A DNA stretch of 26,585 nt from Chara braunii (taxonomy: Eukaryota; Streptophyta; Charophyceae; Charales; Characeae). A program made the translations under genes and the position numbers. The stretch's first letter is position 1. Every line of letters begins with the position of its first letter. Under the pieces are notes generated by a model. The model was not told where the DNA came from and did no database searches. It worked only from the letters and a program-made list of their open reading frames with translations. Location of the stretch: assembly GCA_003427395.1 (NCBI GenBank), contig BFEA01000254.1, positions 1,422,153 through 1,448,737 on the forward strand, in the 5' to 3' direction. Of this stretch, positions 9,151 to 19,085 are shown in pieces.

Positions 9151-9425
9151 GTCGTTTGCCAACATTTGTTCCACCAGGAGGATCCAATGGTCCTTATAGT
9201 CACTGGCAGTTGCTTTGATTACCCATTTTGACAAGTGGGTTGCATTCAAGTGGTTTGGGTCTAGAAGGCCAAGACCACCTTTTGAGTGGGGGAAACAAAT
9301 GAGGTCCCAGACTATCTTGGAAATGAAGTCGGCCCCCTCTTTGCCAAATGGTTTCCAAAGTAATTTCGTTGCTACTCGCCTAGCTATCTTGAGCATCTGT
9401 TTACCCAACTCCCAATTACTCCCTT
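9140..9425 (-). pseudogene. LINE ORF2 fragment: region just after the RT domain
   Basis: The minus strand reads LGKQMLKIARRVATKLLWKP, then KIVWDLICFPHSKGGLGLLD and HLNATHLSKWVIKATASDY. This is the classic post-RT block of plant LINEs (V-W-x-x-I-C-x-P, GGLG, N-x-x-L-x-KW). It lies upstream of the endonuclease fragment on the same strand. That is the reverse of the order within one element, so the two pieces come from different copies or from a rearranged copy. The join falls between about 9121 and 9187, where both frames stay open. Confidence 0.75.
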
Positions 9426-9767
9426 ACTGCGTCTACGAACCAGAGGAGCGCAAATAAAGCTAAATCTAAAACTGAACAACGATTTCGTCAAAACGAACAT
9501 TTTATATTTTTTGAACGAAATTGAAATCGACATTTTCATGGTGATTTTGGGTGCAAAATGCATTTGAAACTTGAGGTTTGGGGTACGGGTATACACGTTA
9601 AAGGTAAGGGGTTTAGGAGTAAGGCATGATGGGTGAATGGCAAGGGGTAAGGGGTAAAGGGTATAGAGTAATGTTGGCCACCTTCTATACAATGTTTCTG
9701 TTACAAACAATCTCATGCCACCCACATTTGTCTGCATGTAATCATAATATTGAATAACATGTATATA
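9426..9767. other. Gene-free interval with GGGGTAA-type low complexity
   Basis: Short G-rich words such as GGGGTAAGGGGTAAAGGG occur at about 9600-9670. They are not a regular telomere repeat. No convincing reading frame is present on either strand. Confidence 0.5.
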
Positions 9768-10768
9768 TTACTCACGAGCCACTGTATCCAAAGTCAATCG
9801 ACGACATATTGTGGGTATGTTATCAACAATGAAAGAGAAAGGTGGAAGGTGACCCCTTACCAAAAGTGATGCATATGTGAGCATGAAGACCCCTCATTCA
9901 TTCGAGTCACGTTGTTTCGAAATGCACTTTACGTTCCATATGTGATTGAAGGGTTTCGTGTCCATCACTTTGCTTTGCGCAATCGATCTTTCGAATGAAA
10001 ACTTCGCGAAACCGCCGGTTACTTTTCTTGCCAATTCTATGCCGGGGTTGAGGGAGTCATAAAATTTGAATTTTCTCCTTTTGAAGTCAACGACGACGAG
10101 GGTCCAGTGGTTCATGTGTGCGATATCGAAAGAGCAATGATCAAGTCCATGCCACTTATTACAACGTTTTTTAACCAATGTTGCACCTTTCGCTCTCAAT
10201 ACCCCTTTTCGTTGTTGAAAAGTTTGGCGAAGAAAAATAAGCTCACCATCGATATTCTAGGAATGCGGCCCTTTCCTGTTCTAATCACGGTTTCATTCTT
10301 TGCGTTGCATTCTACATGTGTGATTCTGCATAAGTTATCTAGTCTGATGAGGTTTAGGCAGAAATTGGCGACGTTGTCATTTAACCACTTCCGTCCGACG
10401 ACCAGTAAAATGAAATCGTCTCCAGTGAGCTTCAATACTTCGTTCATTCCGTGATCGTATATGCTCGCTATTGGAAACTTATTTCCGTATTCTCGAATGA
10501 TATGCGATATTGCTTTCATCTCCTTCTCTAATAAAGACGACGTTGCGAGACGCATTGTCCACCCTCTTTTGCATTTTTTTGCATCCGTTGTTGGAATTTG
10601 TACTGCACATAACAACCACGACGAAAACGACATTGATGGGGGTGCAAAACCGGTGGCGCGGAATGTGTGGAGGGGGGGGCGGGGGCGGGGGGAGGGGAGG
10701 AGGGTAACATCCTTGTACATAGGCAAGTGCCTCGCCACAACCTGAACAAACGGAGAGGAAGTATTCAA
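9768..10768 (-). pseudogene. Ulp1-type (C48) SUMO-protease domain relic
   Basis: The catalytic domain is readable on the minus strand: GRKWLNDNVANFCLNLI (the conserved W-L-N-D entry), FFFAKL, VQHWLKN, then MNHWTLVVVDF with the catalytic His (codon 10109-10107) and KFYDSLN with the catalytic Asp (10058-10056). The His-Asp spacing is 17 residues, as in yeast Ulp1 (H514, D531). The frame then reads DSNE, TGA (9896-9894), GVFMLTYASLLVRG and VDNIPTICRRLTL, ending at TAA 9770-9768. In the family the residue before GVF is the catalytic Cys, so that codon is now a stop. TGA at 10198-10196 and a frameshift near 10112 also break it. The upstream 10400-10768 part is open but unlike any domain; its Pro/Arg tract encodes a G-rich strand. 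Captured Ulp1 domains are known in several plant transposon groups. Confidence 0.85.
10672..10703 (+). other. G-rich run with G-quadruplex potential
   Basis: Runs of 8, 5, 6, 4, 2 and 3 G are separated by single C or A bases. The run lies within the 5' part of the Ulp1 relic, where the minus strand encodes Pro/Arg repeats. Confidence 0.6.
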
Positions 10769-11235
10769 AATATGTCATCAATGTTTTTTTAATCTTACAC
10801 TTACATGAATGATATTGATGTGTACAATCAATCAGTCATGACTCTAAGCCCATTTGGTACCCCAAGGCGTGCATGCACCGACACACCGCCACATCTCGAC
10901 GAATAGAGAGAGAAACATATTCATACTACCATATAACGCACACACTCACGTTAACCGTATAATTTCTTTTAAGCAAACGAAACGGGCAAATCCCAAAAAC
11001 TTGGATTGAACAAATTTTATCAAAAAAAAAGAAATCGGGGACCATGAATAGATTAAATGACCCACAAATCATATTCTCAAATAAAATAAAAATAATTGAG
11101 TAAACACCACAATTGTATCAAAGTAATCAAATAAAACATTGCAATTCCTGCGATGAGGATTTCCCCCGAGAGAAAAGGTTAACAAATGCCTATATTTTTA
11201 GGTTATTTTCAACTGCTTCATACATGTGTTGGATA
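10769..11235. other. Gene-free AT-rich interval
   Basis: No domain, RNA gene or clear repeat is visible between the Ulp1 relic and the hairpin array. Several A-rich tracts occur at 10970-11110. Confidence 0.5.
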
Positions 11236-11920
11236 CTTGGATGGGGGGACGTGAAACCGCCTTTAGAAGCTTCAACCACTTCAGGGCATTTCAAAGGTTT
11301 CAGGTCCCCACTTGAAACCTCTTAGATGAGCTGAAGTAGCCGAAACTTCTGAAAGCGGTTTCAAGTCCACCCATCCAAGCATTTGGACGGGGGGACCGGA
11401 AACCGCTTTCAGAAAGTTCAACCACTTCAGGTCATTTCAGAGGTTTAAGGTCTCCCCACCCGAAACTCCGGGAATAATATGAAGTGGCTGAAGATTTTGA
11501 AAGCGGTTTTAGGTTCCCCTACCTAAGCATTTGGATGGGGGACATGAAACCGTTTTCGGAAGCTTCAGCCACTTCAGGTCATTTTGAGAGGTTTCATGTT
11601 TCCCCACCCGAAACTCTTGAAATGGTTTGAAATGGCCGAAAATATGAAAACGGTTTAAGATGCCACAATCCAAAAATTTGGATGGAGAGATCTAAAATCA
11701 CTTTCAGAAGCTTCAACCACTTCAGGTCATTTCAGAGGTATCAGGTTTCCCCACCCGAAACTCCTGAAATGATCTGAAGTGGCACACAACAATGTTGAAC
11801 CAAAACAAAAATAGACAAAAAAAAACAAAAAACATAAAATCTGACCTTTCAACCACCTGAAACTCCTGAAACGACATGAAGTGTCTTCAAGCCATTTCAA
11901 TGATTTCATACCTCTATTAA
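11236..11920. repeat. Tandem array of ~145-bp hairpin units
   Basis: Unit 1 (11236-11379) begins CTTGGATGGG and ends with its reverse complement CCCATCCAAG. Inside it, a left arm (AAACCGC-TTTAGAAGCTTCAACC-ACTTCAGG...GGTTTC) is mirrored by a right arm (GAAAC...CTGAAGTAGCCGAAAC-TTCTGAAAGCGGTTT). Units 2 (about 11391-11527) and 3 (about 11529-11675) repeat this. Unit 4 starts near 11676 and is cut near 11781. A further partial arm lies at 11848-11915. Each unit is a near-complete palindrome with a short CCCCACCC-type centre, so the array alternates about 72-bp arms in opposite orientations. Confidence 0.85.
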
Positions 11921-13299
11921 CAAACTTCAAAATCTTTCATACTGAAATTTCAGTCGGTCGTTAACCACTTGTGTCCCCCGAGTCCATTCCCGGCCTCACC
12001 CCTCATGTTTCATAGGGGTGGTATCGACCACGCCCTTTCCACCTTCGGCCTCATCCTCGTCGTCCACGGTCATCATGTTCTCAAGATTGGGAGAATGTTG
12101 AGACCCCTCTGCATACCCCCCTTTCCCACCATCCCCCGCGGCCCCTCCCTGTGGTGTTGTTGTATAGTGTGCATCACCTTTGTTAGTGCATGAGGGCGGA
12201 TGCAATGATATTCTCGTGACGCTCATCTCAACAACGGACGTGGACTACATCTTTAATCTGCCTTCCATTGCAGCACTTGTCGCGAGGAGACTTCCGTACA
12301 TGGCACCCGCGTTCGACGACTTGTTTATTGACACCTGCACACCTTCTGATGTTTCTCTCATGGCAATCGATATGGCTATGACGGACTTTTTCCCTGCGGA
12401 TGTTTTCCCCACATCTCGAATCAATGGACCTCTCATGGACGTGGTTCTGTCATTTTCGCTTTGCTTACCCTTCGTGTTCTCCGTGGCCGGCATGGACACA
12501 ACCACGACATCTTCTAGAGAGTTCACCTCCATGCTTCCAGCGATCCTCAAATCGGCTGCGTGGTCCACCTTCGAGTCTATTGATCCGCGCGAGGGGCTCG
12601 TGCATAGGTCGTAAAACTTGGGGCTGTACTCGAACTGTTGAGTGTCTCGCAAGGCACTGGACAAAATTTTCACCTTTGCTTTGATGGCGGTGTCGCTCTC
12701 CCCGGGATTCTCGACCTACACGCGGTATAAAATTGCCTGCTCCGTTGTTTTCTCCAACCGGTCTGGTATTTCACCGCCACCTTCCACTCCCCACCTTGGA
12801 TGCATGGCTCAAAAATGCTATCATGCCCAAGGATGTCATGGCCACACTTGTCCTCACTAGTGCGGGCGTGTTTGTCCTGCAAGAAATACATATTGTTTGG
12901 GTCCGCACAGAAGCCGTGAGGAATCGGATCGCCCGGCGCCGCCAGCTTTGTCGCCTCATTAGGTATATCAAGCTCATTGTCTTCATCTGCACAACACATT
13001 ACAGTCTTTGCATCCATACGCGTACACTTGACCCGATCCACCATCGGGCTACACTGTTCGCGAGCGACGGCTTTGAGCATCCCTCTGATCGACCGGTTTC
13101 ATTTACATGTGCCTTTGTCATGCGACATTTAGGATCCTTGCCGTCGTGCTCTGCAGCAGCGCCCTGGCCATGTCATCTGGTTGCATCAGTGTCGTTTCCC
13201 ATATCGAGCTCTGAGTCGAAGGCGTCTTCCTCACTGTCGACCGGGTTAAACCCTTCACCTATTTTTGCGAGCTCTCCGTCGTCCTTGAACGTGAGTGCG

Positions 13300-14645
13300 T
13301 CTTCTGAAGATCAATTTTCAGGATCTTGCAACGAGCAACGAAAGTTTTAAAGGTGTCGGTCAGAGCACCGTGATAACATTTGAGGGTCTCACTCGCCTTT
13401 GCTTTCTTATATATGTAATGCTCATGAAGACGTCCTTGCGGTGCATCGTGGAACAGGTATTCTCACACCTTCAGTCTCTTGGGTCCCAACTTGTTGTACA
13501 TATCCCTGTTGTTGCAATATGTGCAACGCGACTTCTTGAGTCGACAACCGAATCTCTTATCCTTGACTAGTATGTCGATGAACTTTGTCAAGTACGCAAT
13601 GTCCTTCGCCGACTCGTCACATGCAATGACATTATTGCCTACACACAAGAAGTCCCACACGAGTCCTGCATGAACCCTTCCCAACAAAAGTACACCTTCT
13701 GCCTCTCCGATTTACGAGCCACATAAGGAACACAACCTGTCAAGTTCTCGCTCTCACATAGAATATGCAGCACTTTCGTCACCGTCAATGCCACCGTGTT
13801 TTTCCAGACACTTTCCGAACTTCTCCTCCACGACATGCACTTCAGTGAGGTCATTGCCAAGTCGTGGTGCGAAAGTGACTTTCTTTAGATCCTCTTCATC
13901 CGCACGCATGACAATGGTCATCATGTCTCGCATCGTTGTTGCGATGTTATCGTACTTTGTCACGTCATTGGAGGGATTGTCGAATCGTTTCCAGGTCCCA
14001 GGGATGACTTGTACGTCCTCCCAACGAAATACGTGACGCAAGACATCGCTTTGCACGTTCTGCGGCGCAAAAAAGAAGAGGACACAATTCTAGCCACAAT
14101 ACATGGTCATCATGTTGTGCAGTGCATCGAAGTCCTCCACTGTGTAGCACACCGAACATGTTCGGAGCTTTTTCGAACGTTCAAACGTGTTCGGGTGTTC
14201 AGTCGAACGCCTGCCGAATGTGTTCGGCCGAACATATAAAAAAAAAAAAAACTTTTTTTCGGTTTTTTAATTTTAACTCGAGTTTGGTTACGAATTGGAG
14301 CACACCTTTCAGGCAAAAGTTGTTTGAATTATTATTTTACAGAACCTATTTGTTTTTCAGTTTTTTCTGATAAACGTTTTTTTTATTTTTTTATGTTCAC
14401 GTTCGGAGGGTTTCAGCGCTCGTTCACATTCGGTCGCGAACAGGGACCGGACCCGAACACGATGCTACACAGGTCCTCCGAGATCTATGTAGTGCTCCAA
14501 TTGGTGGATGACATGTTTACGATGGCAGCCATGCATGCCATTTTCTGCACAGAAGCGACGATATAGTCCGACGCTGCCAATACTTCCTTCGGGCATGCAT
14601 ACCAGAAGCAATGTCGCCTGTCTCCCGAGATTGTCTCAGACAAGA
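13300..14645 (-). pseudogene. Middle segment of the large decayed gene, possibly methyltransferase-like
   Basis: With the MITE removed, this part reads CFWYACPKEVLAASDY, DFDALHNMMTMYCG, NCVLFFFAPQNVQSDVLRHV, WEDVQVIPGTWKRFD, VYFCWEGFMQDS, NNVIACDESAKDIAYLTKFI and SRCTYCNNRDMYNKLG. The NVLFFFAPQ and NNVIACDES blocks look like buried beta strands ending in acidic residues, as in Rossmann-fold methyltransferases. I see no convincing DPPY-type catalytic motif. A CxxC pair follows. In-frame stops: TAG 14487-14485, TAG 14092-14090 and a TGA near 13467. Function is not established. Confidence 0.3.
14140..14472 (+). mobile_element. 333-bp MITE inserted in the large decayed gene
   Basis: Perfect 10-bp terminal inverted repeats CTGTGTAGCA (14140-14149) and TGCTACACAG (14463-14472) are flanked by GTCCTCCA (14132-14139) and GTCCTCCG (14473-14480), an 8-bp target duplication with one mismatch. 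Next to each end lie GTTCG/CGAAC-rich stretches. The interior (14268-14370) is shared with the copies at 7455, 7712 and 19675-21174. Removing the element and one duplication joins host codons ...ISED to FDALHNMM... in frame (341 bp removed). The duplication length suggests a hAT-type mobilising transposase; no coding capacity is present. Confidence 0.9.
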
Positions 14646-15689
14646 TGTCGTGCGTTGAAGGCAATTCGTTTCACCTCTGCTCGGAGCATATCGAGTTTAT
14701 CAATGACTGTGTAGACGAAGACTTTGAAGTGAAACGGAGCCTCCTTGTACATTGCTTCGGTAGGTCCCAAGCCCGGTCCTTGTCTTGCCTCCTCCACTCC
14801 GCCAAGTTGTCGAGGGACCATCTTCACTTTGTTGCTTTGTAACTTCTCTCGTTCCTGCTCCCATTCTGTTGTGCAAAGCTCGTTTGGCCCAAACCTTTCT
14901 TCGAGGTCGTTGTACGACATGAAGAAGTCGTCGTTCCAATCCTCATGCACCCTCCCCTCGGCACGGAACACAATGTAGTTGAACATGCGGGTCATGTATC
15001 TCTCTTTACACATGATGTCGAAGAGACACTCTGTGTTCACCCTTGAAGGCACGACTTTGACGTTCGTAGCCACCACCTTCCCCTTCATGAGCAGAAACAA
15101 CGCGACTTCTCTCTCCCGGCGTGTCATGTCCCCGAAGTTCTTGAAGCACGAAGAGTACAGATCCTTCCAGAACATGGTGAAGCCTTTTGGACCATCTCGT
15201 GCGTAGATGCAATGGTACAGTGTCCTTTGTCCTTTGATTTCATCGGTGTATGAACCTGACAAACTTCCCTCCACCCTCCCCGACATGTCAAGCGGGATTT
15301 TGCCACCGCCAATGAGTAGTTTTCCCTCTTCGAACATTGTGAAGAACCTCTCCACTGGTGGCCACACAACGTTGATGATTGACGTGGCGAGGTTCATGTA
15401 CCCCCGGAGCTTAGTACTCTAATCCTTATTATACTCGTTCCTCGAGCGCGTGCTTCACAAACACCTTGTCCCACGCCTTCACGATGGAGGCCCTGAGGAA
15501 TTTTTGCCACTTCTTCTGATGCATAACGACAACGTCGTCCTTGTCGTTGACCTTAGCTTTGGGGGCCTCGATTCTCTCGTTATTGATCCACCATTACCTT
15601 ATATCACGCACAACATCTTGGAAGGACAACATAATAACGAGATTCTATCGTGTGTTGTCGAAAGTGGAAACATTGAAGTACCCTCATGT

Positions 15690-16145
15690 GTGGTCATCTT
15701 TGAAGTAGAGAACTCGCATTTTAGGGTACGCATTGAGGCTATAGACTTTGACGGCATTGGAGCCCTTTGCTACCAATCGTTTCATGACCTCAGCGGTATG
15801 TTGACCACAGATAGCGTACCAATAGAACTTTGTAGGGTCCGTTTCCAAGAATTCTGTCGGTGTGATTCGCCTTCCCTGTCTGCCCACAATGTCATGCAGA
15901 TCAATCGGTGCAAGGACGAAATCACGCCTATCCCACGCCCCCGGGTCGCTAGTAATGAAACTTTTGATGACATTCTCGATCCCTCGTATAATGTTCTCAG
16001 ACAAAGAGCGGTGGTTATAAGGAATCTGCCCACGGGGAATGCATTTAATTCTCGTGATATCAACGTTAACAACATACATGTGTTCCCTAGCGAAACGGTC
16101 CTCGTCGTATTAGAGGAAGAAACAATGCGTCGTGTCGAGGGGTGA
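15690..16145 (-). pseudogene. ParB/sulfiredoxin-like module of the large decayed gene
   Basis: After THCFFL, a stop (TAA near 16112) and YDEDRFAREH, the sequence reads NVDITRIKCIPRGQIPYNH, RSLSENIIRGIENVIKSF, DRRDFVLAPID, KFYWYAICGQHTAEVMKRLV and KMRVLYFKDDHT. An introductory strand with a basic P-x-x-Q-I element, a helix with R-x-L-S-E-x-x-I, a (V/F)LAPI strand and a Y-x-I-x-GQH-x-x-x-x-x-x-L motif (GQHTA codons 15806-15792) fit the ParB N-terminal/sulfiredoxin fold. Its catalytic or nucleotide site is G-(E/Q)-(R/H). In bacteria this domain binds CTP or acts as a nuclease and is sometimes linked to DNA methyltransferases. The assignment is by motif only. Confidence 0.45.
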
Positions 16146-17660
16146 GGAGCGTTGAACGGGCTCGTCAACACTGTCGGGCACACGAGGCCCCATCCCCTCG
16201 CCCTCATCCCTCGAGTCCCGCTGCTCTTGTGACCTCATCCTCGACGAGCCTTTCCTTCCGCCGCCATGAATTTCAGTTCGGCCCCCCCCGCCAGTTTTCC
16301 AAGGAGTCTGCGCTTCTTGGGATGTCGTCCACGCTCCGTGAACCTCATTGATGGCGTAAGTCCTTACTTGTTTTTTCTGACTCGCAGGAGAGGAAGACAT
16401 ACCTCCCCTCTTTCTCTTTCCCCTTGAGCCTTATGTGTCACGTCCATCCTTCATCTGGTTATGCGATTGTGATACCCCATGGGAGGTTGTAGGCTTGCGA
16501 CAAACGGCACATGCATCACCAATATCGAAGGCGTCATCGCCATGCCACTCCTGCGCATTTGTGGTCCTTGTGTCGTCGCGAGCATTGGGAGAAGCGGTTC
16601 TCTTTGACTTCGTCACCTCCAACGTTCCCGTCATTGTCCATGTTGTCGTTTTCACCATCCATATCTCCTTTGTTGCCCTCATCGTCCTCCTCGACACTGA
16701 CTTCTGCCAGATCGCCCTCCTCTCCCTCTTCATCGACGACACTTGCACCTCCTTGGAGACGATGTTAGGGACTAACTTGGTGACGCATAACGTCGTCGTT
16801 GTATTTTGTAGCCTCGCTGGAGCGCTCGACCAAGTCATGAGGTTGCCACTGTGAGGGTGAGGCCGGAGCCGCAAGACCCTGGACAAACGCATCCGTTGGA
16901 GGAGGATCAGTCACCAATTGCTTCCTCTTCACACCCGTTGTGGCCGGCGGATCTTAGCGTCGTTTGGGTACCGCCTCGATGGGCACGAAAGCACAGTCGA
17001 CTTATTGGGCAACAAGCAGCTTCGCAAACTGTTCCCTGTATCGCATAAAAAATTCTGCTAACTGGTCCGTCCGACTGTTGAATTGGACCAAAGGTCTGCT
17101 GAGCAGGAAAGCACTGTCGACGATGGGCAGGGAGCCAGTGACGAGGTAGCCATTGGTTTTGGAGAGGAACTATTCCAGAGGCTGCATTCGGAACTCCGTG
17201 TCGTTGCCACACACGTCAAACTTAAACGCTTTCATTGAGAAAGCCTTGACACTGTAGCCTTGGAATAGTGGAAGGTCAAGAGATACCTTCTTGTCTTCCT
17301 TGACCCAGTTTTTCCCCTCGTTGTCATAGACAGGCGTCAGGAAGAAGGTCATAAAGTTCCTCCCATCATAGTTAGCCCACCCCGTTTCAGATTTCTCAAC
17401 CCCTCCGCAGCAGTACCAACTCCCGCCCTTATTATCGCTCAAGAAGGCGACGACTCCACAACCGGATGTATGAAGACCACCAAGCCAATCAAGAGCTCAA
17501 GCTTTGTCCTTGTAGAGCTTAAACCTACCGTATGCACGCTTATCAGGGGCCTCAACTTTTCTTGAAAAGAAACATGACAAAGAACAGGGCAATCACCAAA
17601 CAGGATTGTGCAACCCGAAGAACATCTTGCCAGAGACGAGGAGACAAACATGATCGGCAA

Positions 17661-19080
17661 AGGGTCCGACATCCCGGATCCGCTGGACCCCCGGTTGGAC
17701 CCCCCACCACGCGGAAGGGGGGTCCGGCGGATCTGGAACGTCGGAACCCTTTGCCATTCGGAAGAGGGTCCGACGTATCGGGTCCGCCGGATCCCATCTG
17801 CAATATGGACAGGGATCCGACATTCTGGATTTGTCGGGCTCTCTTACGAATAGCGAAGGGTTCCGGTGTTCTGCATCCACCAGATTCCGCCCACAACATG
17901 GGCGAGGGTCCAGCGGATCGAGAACGCTGGACCCTTTCACTATTCGTGAGAGGGCTCGGCGTTCAGGATCTGCCGGATCCCGCCCGCAACACAGGTGGGG
18001 CTCCGCCGGATGCAGAACGCCGGACCCTCTACCGAATGGCCAAAGGGTCCGACGTTTTCGAACCGCCGGATCCTGCCCGCAACACGGGTGGGGGTCCGGC
18101 GGATCCAGAATGTCGGACCCTCTCCCGAACGCCCAAGGGGTCCCGCTTTCTGGATCCGCCGGATCCCGAACGCAACATGAGTGGGGGTCTGGCGGATCCA
18201 GAACGTCGGGCCCTCTTACGAAAGAGAGTCGGAGGGTCATGCGTTCTGCATCCACCGGATCCCGCCCTCAACACCGATGGGGATCCGGAGGATCTTGAAC
18301 GTCAGACCCTCTCAGCTCCCGAATGCCCACGGGGTCCGGCTTTCTGGATCCGCTGGATCCCGCCCGCAGCATGGGTGGGGGTCCGTCGGATCCAGAACGC
18401 CGGACCCTCTCTTGAGTACCCAAGGGGTCCGGCTTTCTAAATCCTCCGTATCCCGCCCGCAACATGGGAGGGGCTCTGACAGATCCTAAACGTCAAACCC
18501 TCTCACGAATGAGAGTCGGAGGGTCATGCGTTTTGCATCTGCCGGATCCCACCCACAACATGGGTGGGCCCCTCACAAATGGCCAGGGGGTCCGGCGTTC
18601 TAGATCCTCCAAACTCCCACCCATGTTGTGCGCGGGATCTGGCAGATCGAGAACATCGGACGCTCTTCCGAATGCCCAAAGGGTCCGACGTTCTAGATCC
18701 GCCGGACCCTCTCCTCCACAACACGGGTGGGGGGCCGGTGGATCTAGAACGCCGAACCCCCTTACAAATGGCAAGGTGGTCCGACATTTTGGATCCCCCG
18801 GACCCACACCCATGTTGTGGGCGAGATTCGGCAGATCCAGAATTTCGGACCCTCTTTCGAATGCCCAAAGGGTCCGGCGTTCTGGATCCGCCGGATCCCG
18901 CCCGCAACATGGGTGGGCATCCAGGACATGGTGTAGAATGTCGGGCCCTGTCACGAATGAGCTTGTAGGGTCCGACGTTCTGGATCCCGCCTGCAACACG
19001 GGTGGGGGTTTGTTCACATGCAGAACATCGGACCCCTCACGAATGACAAGGGTTCCGGACCTCCGATCGCTGTTCCGTTT
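17661..19080. repeat. GC-rich tandem array of ~94-bp palindromic units (GGATCC satellite)
   Basis: About 13 units are marked by CAACATGGGTG or its inverse at about 17894, 17989, 18079, 18172, 18269, 18368, 18460, 18556, 18624 (inverted), 18718, 18811 (inverted), 18904 and 18994. Spacing is mostly 90-99. Each unit pairs an arm like GGGTCCGACGTTCTGGATCC with its reverse complement (GGATCCAGAACGTCGGACCC) around a CGCCCGCAACATGGGTGGG loop. GGATCCGNCGGATCC is a nested palindrome. Long frames of up to about 300 codons stay open on both strands. They encode mirrored Pro/Asp/Arg repeats and are by-products, not genes. Confidence 0.9.
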
Positions 19081-19085
19081 GCACC

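Larger units (their letters stand above)
11996..17660 (-). pseudogene. Large decayed gene (~1,770 codons) with ParB-like module
   Basis: One frame runs on the minus strand from about 17655, where the GGATCC array cuts it, through SGKMFFGLHNPVW, KVEAPDKRAYGRFKLYKDKA, HTSGCGVVAFLSDNKGGSWY and DQLAEFFMRYREQFAKLLVA. An NLS-like VKRKQ and a long Asp/Glu tract (DMDGENDNMDND) follow. Stops TAG 17172, TAA 17004, TAA 16956 and TAA 16767 do not change frame. A frameshift near 16540 leads to GDACAVCRKP, a basic RGKRKRGG and the ParB-like module (15690-16079). Later shifts near 15440, 14645, 13800, 13650, 13300, 13050 and 12750 give plausible continuations. The end is acidic and Gly-rich (VDDEDEAEGG), stopping at 11998-11996. 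I do not recognise a named family. Alternatives are a domesticated host gene or a transposon-encoded protein. Confidence 0.75.

Noticed and set aside
9600-9680. Telomere-like GGGGTAA words
   Set aside because: The words vary in spacing and sequence, there are few of them, and they do not match the plant TTTAGGG repeat.
12180-13350. Plus-strand open frames of 144 and 205 codons
   Set aside because: They are the antisense of the decayed minus-strand gene; the minus-strand reading has coherent composition and continuity.
15450-16145. 231-codon plus-strand open frame
   Set aside because: It is antisense to the ParB-like module, whose minus-strand reading has conserved-looking motifs; no plus-strand domain is seen.
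17532-18440. 302-codon plus-strand open frame rich in Pro, Asp and Arg
   Set aside because: It lies wholly in the palindromic 94-bp array, is mirrored by open frames on the other strand, and contains only repeat phrases.
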